Positions 40,501-44,087 of a stretch of DNA of 64,000 nt are shown piece by piece. The stretch's first letter is position 1; each line of letters starts with the position of its first letter. This DNA is from Cyclina sinensis. Lineage: Eukaryota > Mollusca > Bivalvia > Venerida > Veneridae. The notes under the pieces are model-generated. The model was given only the letters and a program-made list of their open reading frames with translations, was not told where the DNA came from and searched no databases. Location of the stretch: positions 7,295,535-7,359,534 of the forward strand of contig JAAONU010000009.1 in the NCBI GenBank assembly GCA_012932295.1, in the 5' to 3' direction. The translations under genes and the position numbers were made by a program.

Positions 40501-41708
40501 ACTTAAAAAATCTTACTTTATTCTTTTTCATATTATTTCTGTAAGTTTTAGGTTCCCTACACATCTGTTTTTCAAAGTTGCACAATAGTGTTATATTTTG
40601 ACTTTTCTTTTGTCTTTATTAAGTTCTTCAAGAAAGTTTGAACTTTCACTGTCATCTCTCCTGTCATGTTTACAACTACGTATGGCTAAAATATAATAAT
40701 GATTTTAATTTTCATTGGTATATTCGATGGATTGAAAATGTTTGCTTTGAGTAGTTTTGATTTGGAAAACTTTTTGCAGACTTACTAAAACCAAACAAAT
40801 GATAAGATTTTACCATAAATTACCCTGATAATTTTCCTGGCACTGTGCCAGCCCGATTGACTGACACCGCTTTCCTTAATGCCAAAAGACAGAAAGTTTA
40901 CACACTCTTGAAGAAAAAAAAATTCTTATAGTTCTGTTACATAGTATTTCTTTCTGTTTGTACAGTTTTGTTTAAAGGTGTTATAATTATTATCTAAAAT
41001 TATAGGATGGGAGGACAGAGAGTGAGCTTGTATTGGTACAAGATCTTCTGAAGAAGTTGTCAAAGACAAGATACACCTTTGCTGAGCTTCTAGACACACC
41101 TCTTCCTGAGGGTGTAGACCCTCTGAAACTAGAGTCCTATCTCTCTGATGAGGAATTTGATGTAAGTGAAACTCATTTTAATTGATCAAATCATCAGTTG
41201 TTAAAAACAGTTTGGTCAGTTTTGGACTGGGGAATGGGGAGTTGAAAGGGCTAATTGACTGAATAGTTGTGAAGAGATATAAACTGGTTCTATAGCTTTG
41301 AAATCAGTTTTGTTCACTAGAAGCTTTACTAGAAGCATAGGACTGCTAGAGGAGTGATTATTAACAATATCAGTAAAAGTTGTTTGGAATTTATTATCTT
41401 AAATCTTTGATAATAGTGTGTTCTGTCCTAAATATGTCATTTATAAAGATATGCTTGAAACCAGCCTTTTTACAGCAGACAGAATTAATATCGGTCAGCC
41501 ATGTAGAGGTTGCATTTCATTGCAGAAATTACTGGTTCCCAGATTGATCAGAATGAAGTCTTGGCACATTGTTACGTTTTAGTATTTATTTTATATGGAA
41601 TGAATACTTGTATTCTTTCAGGCTGTCTTGGAGATGTCTAGAGACGAGTTTTATGCATTACCCAGCTGGAAGCAACAGAAGTTAAAACAACAAGTGGGAC
41701 TTTTTTGA
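1293..41708 (+). CDS. SVIL: Supervillin orthologue, 5'-partial, 27 coding exons
   Basis: Supervillin is a membrane-associated scaffold of the villin/gelsolin superfamily that links F-actin and myosin II to the plasma membrane, focal adhesions and podosomes. Coding exons: 1293-1508, 3432-4073, 9161-9293, 10204-10435, 10993-11611, 16961-17131, 17933-18210, 18705-18776, 20611-20721, 22402-22588, 23412-23572, 24057-24221, 24781-24917, 26126-26273, 27054-27199, 27797-27953, 29023-29195, 29521-29630, 30292-30461, 30756-30910 (or from 30702), 31301-31614, 32111-32250, 32574-32773, 33206-33320, 36746-36867, 41006-41161, 41622-41708. All junctions are GT/AG with matching phase, giving 1771 residues plus stop. 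Order: disordered charged N-terminus with TQPVT-type motifs (about 1-900 of the fragment), five gelsolin-like domains (about 980-1650), villin headpiece (about 1710-1771). Diagnostic stretches are [47 protein letters not shown] and [11 protein letters not shown]. The incoming phase 2 at 1293 shows that at least one upstream exon is missing. Confidence 0.93.
1682..1773. repeat. (TTTA)n microsatellite
   Basis: A nearly uninterrupted run of TTTA/TATT units in the intron between SVIL exons 1 and 2, with occasional C interruptions. Confidence 0.9.
2527..2699 (+). CDS. Candidate alternative SVIL first exon encoding a hydrophobic N-terminus
   Basis: An ATG in strong Kozak context (AAAAAAATGG) opens 57 codons plus AG, then a strong donor CAG|GTGAGT at 2700. 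The exon ends in phase 2, matching the phase-2 acceptor at 3432. An in-frame TGA at 2497-2499 closes the frame upstream. After [10 protein letters not shown] the peptide is almost wholly apolar, with segments [33 protein letters not shown] and [12 protein letters not shown] broken by single Lys/Arg at about residues 19, 30, 34, 45 and 48. Joined to exon 2 it would give a supervillin with a signal-anchor or in-plane membrane segment. No transcript evidence is visible, and I know of no such N-terminus in vertebrate supervillin. Confidence 0.5.
3432..4073 (+). CDS. SVIL: SVIL exon 2 (N-terminal disordered region)
   Basis: The acceptor TTTTTTCAG lies before 3432 and the donor is AAG|GTGGGT at 4074. 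Phase is 2 in and 2 out. Content: a helical start ([24 protein letters not shown]), an [17 protein letters not shown] motif, a DSGILS acidic patch, and a second basic/acidic module with [17 protein letters not shown]. It ends in a Glu/Lys-rich tail. This is the most module-rich exon of the N-terminal half. Confidence 0.88.
4074..9160 (+). other. Large SVIL intron without recognised genes
   Basis: About 5.1 kb of AT-rich sequence between exons 2 and 3. Apart from the 35-bp duplication at 6757-6828 and the GGGACATAACTCT repeats near 7073-7120, I see no coding exon or RNA gene. Short open frames here have no splice context or recognisable product. Confidence 0.6.
6757..6828. repeat. Tandem duplication of about 35 bp
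   Basis: The block GAAGCATAAAGCAATTACTC-GCATAAAGT is followed directly by GAAGTATAAAGCAATTACTC-GCATAAAGT. It is intronic. Confidence 0.8.
9161..9293 (+). CDS. SVIL: SVIL exon 3
   Basis: The acceptor ACATTTCCAG ends at 9160 and the donor CAG|GTAAGT is at 9294. Phase is 2 in and 0 out. It encodes a Lys-rich helix ([17 protein letters not shown]), then [19 protein letters not shown]. The PPPP-KRR run is a possible SH3 or profilin-type ligand. The exon ends inside a TQPVT motif that exon 4 completes. Confidence 0.87.
10204..10435 (+). CDS. SVIL: SVIL exon 4
   Basis: The acceptor TTAATATTGCAG precedes 10204 and the donor is CAAG|GTAATA at 10436. Phase is 0 in and 1 out. It opens with [13 protein letters not shown], completing the ATQ|PVT motif from exon 3. 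A Ser/Gln-rich stretch ([17 protein letters not shown]) follows, of the kind usually disordered and phosphorylated. Confidence 0.87.
10993..11611 (+). CDS. SVIL: SVIL exon 5 (large acidic/Ser-rich exon)
   Basis: The acceptor CTTTTCCAG ends at 10992 and the donor is AGAG|GTAGGT at 11612. Phase is 1 in and 2 out. It encodes a mainly acidic Ser-rich segment with repeated SDEG/DSG patches ([17 protein letters not shown]). It ends in a basic run ([20 protein letters not shown]) that continues into exon 6. No folded domain is visible. Confidence 0.87.
11612..16504 (+). other. Large SVIL intron
   Basis: About 4.9 kb between exon 5 and the candidate first exon at 16505. It holds a TTCC microsatellite at 13017-13036, a short direct repeat (GAAACACTTTGCAG) at 15124-15158 and the GTCA minisatellite at 15585-15880. 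No other coding exon is supported. A promoter for the 16505 exon would lie at its 3' end, but no TATA or initiator stands out. Confidence 0.5.
15585..15880. repeat. GTCA-rich minisatellite with a 103-bp duplication
   Basis: GTCAGTCAG runs and GAGT runs are interspersed with a block CGTAAGTTACAGTCAGTCAA-ATTGAAAGAGTTCAGTC that occurs twice, 103 bp apart (15621 and 15724). It ends in CACTCACTCACACACACTCA. It lies in the large intron before SVIL exon 6. The open frame across it is a repeat artefact. Confidence 0.85.
16505..16605 (+). CDS. Candidate internal alternative SVIL first exon
   Basis: An ATG with A at -3 opens 33 codons plus [20 protein letters not shown], then [14 protein letters not shown]. 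The donor is AAGAG|GTTTGT at 16606, which is not a strong site. The phase-2 end matches the phase-2 acceptor of exon 6 at 16961, giving ...KQEKR-YKTQP. An in-frame TGA at 16463-16465 lies upstream and no good acceptor precedes the ATG, which suggests a first exon rather than an internal one. The product would lack the first N-terminal modules but keep the TQPVT motif of exon 6, all gelsolin-like domains and the headpiece. A weak AG at 16466-16467 would also permit an internal exon. Confidence 0.42.
16961..17131 (+). CDS. SVIL: SVIL exon 6
   Basis: The acceptor TTTCACAATTTCAG precedes 16961 and the donor GAG|GTGGGT is at 17132. Phase is 2 in and 2 out. It encodes [12 protein letters not shown], then the [17 protein letters not shown] motif. 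A TTAA-flanked foldback element begins at 17138, only six bases into the intron. Confidence 0.87.
17138..17351. mobile_element. TTAA-flanked MITE, family 2 copy 1, next to the exon 6 donor
   Basis: It begins TTAACCCTGAACATGCTGAA and ends GGTTAAGGTTTAA. The interior matches the copy at 61643-61859 (GCCTGGTCAGATTGCACAGA / TGTGCAGGCTGGCC). It starts six bases downstream of the exon 6 boundary, so only GTGGGT of the original intron remains before it. Confidence 0.7.
17933..18210 (+). CDS. SVIL: SVIL exon 7
   Basis: The acceptor GACATTATAG ends at 17932 and the donor is TCTG|GTATGA at 18211. Phase is 2 in and 1 out. The product is a Lys/Arg/Asp-rich segment ([16 protein letters not shown] ... [19 protein letters not shown]). 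The [17 protein letters not shown] stretch is of the type found in the central region of supervillins. Confidence 0.87.
18705..18776 (+). CDS. SVIL: SVIL exon 8 (microexon-sized, 72 nt)
   Basis: The acceptor CTAATTGCAG ends at 18704 and the donor is CGAG|GTTTGT at 18777. Phase is 1 in and 1 out, so the exon could be skipped without a frameshift. It encodes [19 protein letters not shown] and a few more residues. The 24-codon symmetrical exon is a candidate for alternative splicing. Confidence 0.8.
19567..19765 (+). mobile_element. tRNA-derived SINE with conserved core
   Basis: The head AGTGGTCCAGTGGTAACACA ... TCAAGTTTGATCCC is tRNA-like. The body has CTTTTGGATGAGACTTTAAA followed by CTGAGGTC, a core I recall from several metazoan SINE families. 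It is intronic, between SVIL exons 8 and 9. Confidence 0.6.
20611..20721 (+). CDS. SVIL: SVIL exon 9
   Basis: The acceptor TGGCTTTCAG ends at 20610 and the donor is GAGA|GTAAGT at 20722. Phase is 1 in and 1 out, so it is also symmetrical and skippable (37 codons). It encodes an acidic start ([12 protein letters not shown]), then a Pro-rich run [17 protein letters not shown]. It is GC-richer than the introns around it. Confidence 0.82.
21104..21545. mobile_element. MITE with perfect 20-bp inverted repeats and internal tRNA-like sequence
   Basis: The arms TTAAAGCGACTGACTCACAG (21104-21123) and its exact reverse complement (21526-21545) flank 442 bp in total. Both arms end in TTAA, suggesting TTAA target use as in piggyBac-type MITEs. 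Inside, 21343-21424 resembles a tRNA promoter (TGGCTCAGTGG box A, GGTTCGAATCC box B), followed by a T8 run at 21428. It lies in the intron between SVIL exons 9 and 10. Confidence 0.8.
22062..22140 (+). mobile_element. tRNA-like SINE head
   Basis: CCTGGATAGCACATTTGGTA and GGTCATGGGTTCGAGTCCCT resemble box A and box B. No cloverleaf acceptor stem is seen. It lies in the intron before SVIL exon 10. The small open frame over it is not a gene. Confidence 0.5.
22402..22588 (+). CDS. SVIL: SVIL exon 10
   Basis: The acceptor AAACACTTAAAG precedes 22402 and the donor AT|GTAAGT is at 22589. Phase is 1 in and 2 out. It encodes [20 protein letters not shown], then an acidic hydrophobic segment ([15 protein letters not shown]) just before the conserved basic segment of exon 11. 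Confidence 0.86.
23412..23572 (+). CDS. SVIL: SVIL exon 11 (conserved segment before the gelsolin core)
   Basis: The acceptor CTCTGCAG ends at 23411 and the donor is GCAT|GTAAGT at 23573. Phase is 2 in and 1 out. It encodes [19 protein letters not shown], a strongly conserved basic segment in supervillins, then a helical stretch ([18 protein letters not shown]) leading into the first gelsolin-like domain. Confidence 0.9.
24057..24221 (+). CDS. SVIL: SVIL exon 12 (start of gelsolin-like domain 1)
   Basis: The acceptor GACCTTACAG ends at 24056 and the donor is AAAG|GTGAGA at 24222. Phase is 1 in and 1 out. It encodes [20 protein letters not shown] and then [13 protein letters not shown], the first strand of the gelsolin-like fold that continues as [12 protein letters not shown] in exon 13. 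Confidence 0.92.
24781..24917 (+). CDS. SVIL: SVIL exon 13 (gelsolin-like domain 1)
   Basis: The acceptor TCATTTTTAG ends at 24780 and the donor is AAA|GTAAGT at 24918. Phase is 1 in and 0 out. It encodes [20 protein letters not shown], then [20 protein letters not shown], the typical gelsolin pattern of a D-C/S-F/Y-hydrophobic strand followed by WxG. This is among the closest matches to vertebrate supervillin in the window. Confidence 0.94.
24953..25568 (+). mobile_element. Hairpin-ended AGGTCA-rich element
   Basis: The left end TTATTATG has a hairpin CCCCC(T)CTTC-AAA-GAAG(T)GGGGG, then a GTCTGTCTGTCGGTCGGTCC run. The core is about three units of 143-146 bp (CAATAACTAGAGAACGCTTT... GGTCATCACCAGTAGATGAC) plus a partial. 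The right end has GGGGGGCAT, the hairpin ATGTTT-TAC-AAACAT (25544-25558) and TTCTTGTTTT. It lies in the intron after SVIL exon 13. Confidence 0.78.
26126..26273 (+). CDS. SVIL: SVIL exon 14 (end of gelsolin-like domain 1 and linker)
   Basis: The acceptor GTTTTTTAG ends at 26125 and the donor is ATGG|GTTAGT at 26274. Phase is 0 in and 1 out. It encodes the closing helix [20 protein letters not shown], then a linker including [13 protein letters not shown], which corresponds to the FW-LLGG element that starts the next gelsolin repeat. Confidence 0.92.
26350..26577 (+). mobile_element. TTAA-flanked foldback MITE, family 1 copy 1
   Basis: It starts TTAACCCTTTACTCCATA and ends GGAGGAAGGGGTTAA, with TTAA at both edges. 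The interior is an imperfect palindrome in which GTGTAGATCCAGATCAGCCG recurs as its complement, together with GGCACGGATGTGCC and TGATCAGGATC. It is intronic, after SVIL exon 14. The opposed open frames here are palindrome artefacts. Confidence 0.8.
27054..27199 (+). CDS. SVIL: SVIL exon 15 (gelsolin-like domain 2)
   Basis: The acceptor CTGTTTGCAG ends at 27053 and the donor is CAG|GTGAGT at 27200. Phase is 1 in and 0 out. It encodes [20 protein letters not shown] and [20 protein letters not shown], the first half of the second gelsolin-like domain. Confidence 0.93.
27377..27650 (+). mobile_element. tRNA-derived SINE
   Basis: The head GTCTCCGTGGCCTAGTGGTT ... GAAGGTTCGAGTCTC carries box A and box B of a tRNA promoter. 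The acceptor stem does not pair, so it is not a tRNA gene. A tRNA-unrelated body follows and the 3' tail is a short ACTTT repeat (CTTTACTTTACTTTT). It is intronic, after SVIL exon 15. Confidence 0.75.
27797..27953 (+). CDS. SVIL: SVIL exon 16 (gelsolin-like domain 2)
   Basis: The acceptor AATGTTGTAG ends at 27796 and the donor is AAAA|GTAAGT at 27954. Phase is 0 in and 1 out. It encodes [20 protein letters not shown], the gelsolin core strand plus WxG motif, then the helix [20 protein letters not shown]. Confidence 0.93.
28340..29022 (+). repeat. Degenerate repeats of about 70 bp before exon 17, split by a SINE
   Basis: Blocks of the form CAG-TATTA-TGACCTT...TTAACCTTGACC...TATTTACATAG-CTGAA recur at about 28370, 28610, 28680 and 28980. 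The last forms the exon 17 acceptor. The copy ending at 28670 reproduces the acceptor and five following bases (CTGAA). A SINE at 28773-28972 interrupts the series. Confidence 0.55.
28773..28972 (+). mobile_element. Degenerate tRNA-derived SINE
   Basis: GAGGAGCAGTGGTCATGGGG and GGCTCAAATCCCACCAGGGG resemble diverged box A and box B regions. A tRNA-unrelated body follows, ending near GATGAAAAATCAATAAG. It interrupts the degenerate repeats upstream of SVIL exon 17. Confidence 0.6.
29023..29195 (+). CDS. SVIL: SVIL exon 17
   Basis: The acceptor TTACATAG ends at 29022 and the donor is AAG|GTAAAG at 29196. Phase is 1 in and 0 out. It encodes [20 protein letters not shown] followed by EKFADWPD, the conserved linker between gelsolin-like domains 2 and 3. 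The acceptor lies in a roughly 70-bp degenerate repeat; a decoy copy (GCATAG|CTGAATTC) sits at 28670. Confidence 0.92.
29521..29630 (+). CDS. SVIL: SVIL exon 18
   Basis: The acceptor TATTTATAG ends at 29520 and the donor is AAATG|GTAAGT at 29631. Phase is 0 in and 2 out. It encodes [19 protein letters not shown] and [13 protein letters not shown], the entry to gelsolin-like domain 3 (ADLKxYDxxLM motif). Confidence 0.92.
30042..30306 (+). repeat. Seven-copy degenerate array of about 39 bp ending at the exon 19 acceptor
   Basis: Units of the form AATCAAATCTGTATTTTGCAG-GGAACAAGAT recur with junctions at about 30062, 30100, 30139, 30179, 30212, 30251 and 30291. The last unit holds the real acceptor and the first coding bases GGAACAAGACATGG. 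At least four upstream units keep a pyrimidine tract plus AG. Confidence 0.75.
30292..30461 (+). CDS. SVIL: SVIL exon 19 (gelsolin-like domain 3)
   Basis: The acceptor ACTTTGCAG ends at 30291 and the donor is GCTG|GTAGGT at 30462. Phase is 2 in and 1 out. It encodes [20 protein letters not shown], then [16 protein letters not shown], which is the F-x-x-GD-[ST]-Y-V gelsolin signature. Its acceptor is the last unit of a seven-copy array of about 39 bp. Confidence 0.93.
30684..30791 (+). repeat. 54-bp direct duplication spanning the exon 20 acceptor
   Basis: CTCTAGGAATGAAGAGTTTA and the following AAGGGG[AC]AGTCATCAAG occur twice with 54-nt spacing. Each copy has the acceptor TCTAG and the same first codons. 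Confidence 0.88.
30756..30910 (+). CDS. SVIL: SVIL exon 20 (gelsolin-like domain 3), with a duplicated acceptor
   Basis: The donor CAG|GTAACT is at 30911. Two acceptors CTCTAG|GAATGAAG occur, at 30702 and 30756, exactly 54 nt apart. Both accept phase 1 and keep the frame open, so the exon is either 155 or 209 nt and the proteins differ by 18 residues. The core encodes [20 protein letters not shown] and [14 protein letters not shown]. The 30756 form is closer to what I expect of supervillin length. Confidence 0.88.
31301..31614 (+). CDS. SVIL: SVIL exon 21 (gelsolin-like domain 4)
   Basis: The acceptor CACATTTCAG ends at 31300 and the donor is AAAG|GTACGA at 31615. Phase is 0 in and 2 out. 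It encodes [20 protein letters not shown] and [11 protein letters not shown], then a gelsolin core ending [20 protein letters not shown]. One exon carries nearly the whole domain. Confidence 0.94.
32111..32250 (+). CDS. SVIL: SVIL exon 22 (linker into gelsolin-like domain 5)
   Basis: The acceptor TATTTCTCAG ends at 32110 and the donor is GATA|GTAAGT at 32251. Phase is 2 in and 1 out. It encodes [20 protein letters not shown], then [20 protein letters not shown], the E-x-x-DFW element that opens the fifth repeat. Confidence 0.93.
32574..32773 (+). CDS. SVIL: SVIL exon 23 (gelsolin-like domain 5)
   Basis: The acceptor TTTCTTCTGCAG ends at 32573 and the donor is CAG|GTATGG at 32774. Phase is 1 in and 0 out. 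It encodes [20 protein letters not shown], then [20 protein letters not shown] and NGHEVYLWQ. These are the D-L-Y and F-L-V-D-N-x-H-E-V-Y-L-W-Q blocks typical of supervillin. Confidence 0.95.
33206..33320 (+). CDS. SVIL: SVIL exon 24 (end of gelsolin-like domain 5)
   Basis: The acceptor ATATTATCAG ends at 33205 and the donor is AAAG|GTAACG at 33321. Phase is 0 in and 1 out. It begins [20 protein letters not shown], completing the WQ|GWWP motif from exon 23. The closing helix is [14 protein letters not shown]. Confidence 0.94.
33418..36366 (+). mobile_element. Full-length hairpin-ended element with about 17 tandem core units (copy B)
   Basis: Left end TTTTTTTAGCTATC is followed by the hairpin CCTGAG-CTGG-CTCAGG (33430-33445). 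A core follows of about 17 tandem units of 140-148 bp, each with GGGTCATCTGGGGTCAAAAA and ACTAGGTCACAGAGCCCAAA. The unique tail starts near 36000 and ends with hairpin AGGGCCAT-C-ATGGCCCT (36342-36358) and CTTGTTTT. It sits in the intron between SVIL exons 24 and 25. It encodes no transposase, so it is non-autonomous. Such elements are widespread in bivalves; assignment to Helitron-type or another class is uncertain. Confidence 0.8.
36746..36867 (+). CDS. SVIL: SVIL exon 25 (linker to headpiece)
   Basis: The acceptor TTTTTTTATCAG ends at 36745 and the donor is AGG|GTAAGT at 36868. Phase is 1 in and 0 out. It encodes [20 protein letters not shown], then [14 protein letters not shown], the conserved Y-x-x-x-AGLEP-L-x-FTN-x-FP-x-W block of supervillin. 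The 3.4-kb intron before it holds a hairpin-ended repeat element. Confidence 0.94.
36868..41005 (+). other. Large SVIL intron before the headpiece exons
   Basis: About 4.1 kb, AT-rich. It contains the 42-bp minisatellite (38789-39212). No exon is needed to join exons 25 and 26, since both are phase 0. The small open frames at 37772, 38059 and 40083 show no recognisable product. Confidence 0.6.
38789..39212. repeat. 42-bp minisatellite, about 10 copies
   Basis: The unit starts TCTGCTGGGCAGTTATGGGG and continues GTTTCATGGTCTGACAGTAC-TG. Homogenised copies lie in the centre and diverged ones at the edges. Because 42 is a multiple of 3 and two frames lack stops, long artefactual open frames appear. 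It is intronic, between SVIL exons 25 and 26. Confidence 0.92.
41006..41161 (+). CDS. SVIL: SVIL exon 26 (villin headpiece, first part)
   Basis: The acceptor AAATTATAG ends at 41005 and the donor is GAT|GTAAGT at 41162. Phase is 0 in and 0 out. It encodes [20 protein letters not shown] and then [20 protein letters not shown], the canonical headpiece opening (F/Y-x-x-x-L-L-x-x-PLPEGVD-x-x-x-LE-x-YLS-x-E-x-F). Confidence 0.95.
41622..41708 (+). CDS. SVIL: SVIL exon 27 (villin headpiece C-terminus and stop)
   Basis: The acceptor TATTCTTTCAG ends at 41621 and the stop TGA is at 41706-41708. It encodes [20 protein letters not shown] and LKQQVGLF. Headpieces that bind F-actin usually carry a basic KKEK just before GLF. 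Here that position reads KQQV, a weaker cationic patch. This fits the known poor actin binding of supervillin headpieces, which is inference from the family. Confidence 0.95.
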   Translation, partial: AVLEMSRDEFYALPSWKQQKLKQQVGLF

Positions 41709-42946
41709 ACAACAAATGGACAGTTTATCATCCTGAAATAACCCACAAGCTGGACTGGAAAAATACACGTTTTGTAAAAGGAGGTTGATTTTGTTTACCT
41801 CCTGCGTGACAGAATTATTTCCCTTGAAAACTTACATTTTAGAAGGGCAACGGAAATGTGAAAGGCAAGCAAAGGTTAATATTAAGTGAGCTTTTCTATA
41901 CAGGAGCTTACTAAGTGTATTTGCAATGGATCATATCTGGTGGTCTTGGTCATGTGATCTTGAAAGGTCATTGAAGGTTGAATATAAGTGCCAAGGTGTA
42001 AGAGAGTTTTTTTTTTCTTCTTTCATGAAAAATATTTTTTTTAAAAACTTTTTGGGGGAGAAAAAGGTCACATTGTTAATATATTTCTCCTAGTCGTTAT
42101 TCATTGTGTTTAACAGTTTTGTTACTTGTTTATTATGTAAATTTAATACACATTTCAGACACATTTACTGCCATGGCCCAAATAGTGCTCAATACATGTA
42201 TAATTATGTTATTGAGAACTCACTGCAAGTTTACATGAATGTTTTATATGAATTACACTCTCATAGTTGCAAAACATAATGTTCTGGAACACTGTTACAC
42301 CCATTGTCTTTTTTTTCTCACTCCTTGATTGTTGTTGAAATTTCCTTTACCAACACGGTGTTTCTGTAAGTACAAACAAATATTTGCCAATCAAATTTCA
42401 GCAGTGTTCTGCTGAGGTGTGTGTCTGTCTTTTAACTGCCACTTTTCCTGGAAAAAAATAATTTCCTTCTCTTTTTTTTTTTTCCAGATAAAATAAATGT
42501 GCTTAACTCAAATTCTCATACATTGCACTAAACATAATAGAGGCATAATCACTAAATATATTGTCTCATTTGCTAAGTTATTCATGTCATGTGTAACTTG
42601 TGTTCTTTATTAGTGTTGAAATGCAATTCATACAAACAGTTATGCAATATTTCTATTAATCCACTTTTTCATAGAGGTACATTAATGAAATTCACAGCTC
42701 ACCTCTTTTACAGAATTGCAAATTAAACTGCCTAATTTGTGCTTTATACATGTCAAAGTGCTTTCTTCTATGATTTATGCAAATATTTTGCTAGATTTTT
42801 AAACTCGTGTCATATTTTAATTATATATTAAGCAAAGTGGCCTAGAGTGAGTTTTTAGTTTAGTTTTCTATGAACTTCTCAATGTCATTTTTGAAATTCT
42901 ATCTTGATTGGAAGTTAATTTGAAAGTGGTAAAAACATTTCTTCAT

Positions 42947-43056
42947 TGCGACATTGTGATCACTTCAGTGCGACATTGTGATCACTTCAATACGACATTG
43001 TGATCTATTCAGTAAGACATTGTGATCACTTCAGTACAACATTGTGATCACTTCAG
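42947..43056. repeat. Five-copy 22-bp repeat in the SVIL 3' UTR
   Basis: The unit GCGACATTGTGATCACTTCA-GT is repeated five times with one or two changes each. Every unit has GACATTGTGATC or a one-base variant; four of five keep the palindrome TGATCA. It lies about 1.2 kb after the stop codon. Confidence 0.88.
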
Positions 43057-44025
43057 TTATTGCAAAATTCTAGTGCTTCTGTGATATACCCAGTTTGCCT
43101 TTATCATAAGAAAGACCTTTTAATGGTCATGTATTTATTTATTTGAATTCTGCAAGGTATCCTATGAAAATGTTTTAACATATCAGGACAACAGCAAACC
43201 ACATATGATTATTTTAGTTATCCACCTGCACTATACACAAATATACACTGTTAAGTTGTTTTTAAGATAAGCTATCTTTGGAAAGTATGTGATTGTGGTG
43301 TTCTTTTTCAGTTATTTTTTAGTCAATACCTTAGAAATGGAAAAATTTTTAATTGCTACATTGCTAGAGAATCCATTTGTCTGAAATGGAATCCACAACT
43401 ATATAAAAATCCACTTGAAAAATGGAAACTTTTTGTTAGTTTTATAAAAAGATGTGTTTTGCTTAACAAGTATGTATTGGAATAAAATGGAAAAATGTAT
43501 TTTTCAGTTTTTCCATGGCTGTGTTACAGAATTGTAAATATCCTCTACCATGTGATATCACCCCTACATTATACATATTTTTACCTATCCAGTAAATTTG
43601 TTAAATTGTTTTAAAAAAATGATTGAAAGGTTATTTTGATTGTTTGCTTAATTTATTACATTACTGTGTGATTTCTCGTTTAAGATATAATTTTTTAATT
43701 TCAGTTGTGTTTGTTAATATATGCATGTAGACATTGTGTAAGCTTTAATAAAATAAACAGTGTTCATTTAAAATTTATAGAGGACTATGTAACATATAAC
43801 GAATTAAACGTTAAATGTAGCTTCTGTTTTAGTGAAAGTCACCCAGATGTACAAAGTTTGTGTAAATAATTTTGCCCAACACCTATAGAAAGGAGGCATA
43901 TAGAGATTTTTGGACAGCAACTGTATTATAATGTAAATACCTTGTAGAATTTGTACAGTTATTGGAAAAAAAATGCGCCAGTGCTTTTAACTAGCAAGAC
44001 GTTAAATCATTATATATCTTCCATG

Positions 44026-44031
44026 AATAAA
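44026..44031 (+). terminator. Likely SVIL polyadenylation signal
   Basis: AATAAA is followed about 18-30 bases later by the GT-rich stretch GGGTGTTTGTTGTCTTATAT, the usual arrangement of hexamer, cleavage site and downstream element. The overlapping AATAAAATAAA at 43747-43757 is an alternative proximal site. Confidence 0.55.
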
Positions 44032-44087
44032 TTAAATGCCATCATATAAGGGTGTTTGTTGTCTTATATAGCTCCAGGTGTTTGTAA

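Larger units (their letters stand above)
41709..44050 (+). other. SVIL: SVIL 3' UTR
   Basis: This AT-rich non-coding tract follows the stop. AATAAA signals occur at 43747 and 43752 (overlapping) and at 44026-44031. The last is followed within 20-30 bases by a GT-rich run (GGGTGTTTGTTGTCTT), which makes it the best polyadenylation site. A five-copy 22-bp repeat lies at 42947-43056. There is no substantial open frame. Confidence 0.6.
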
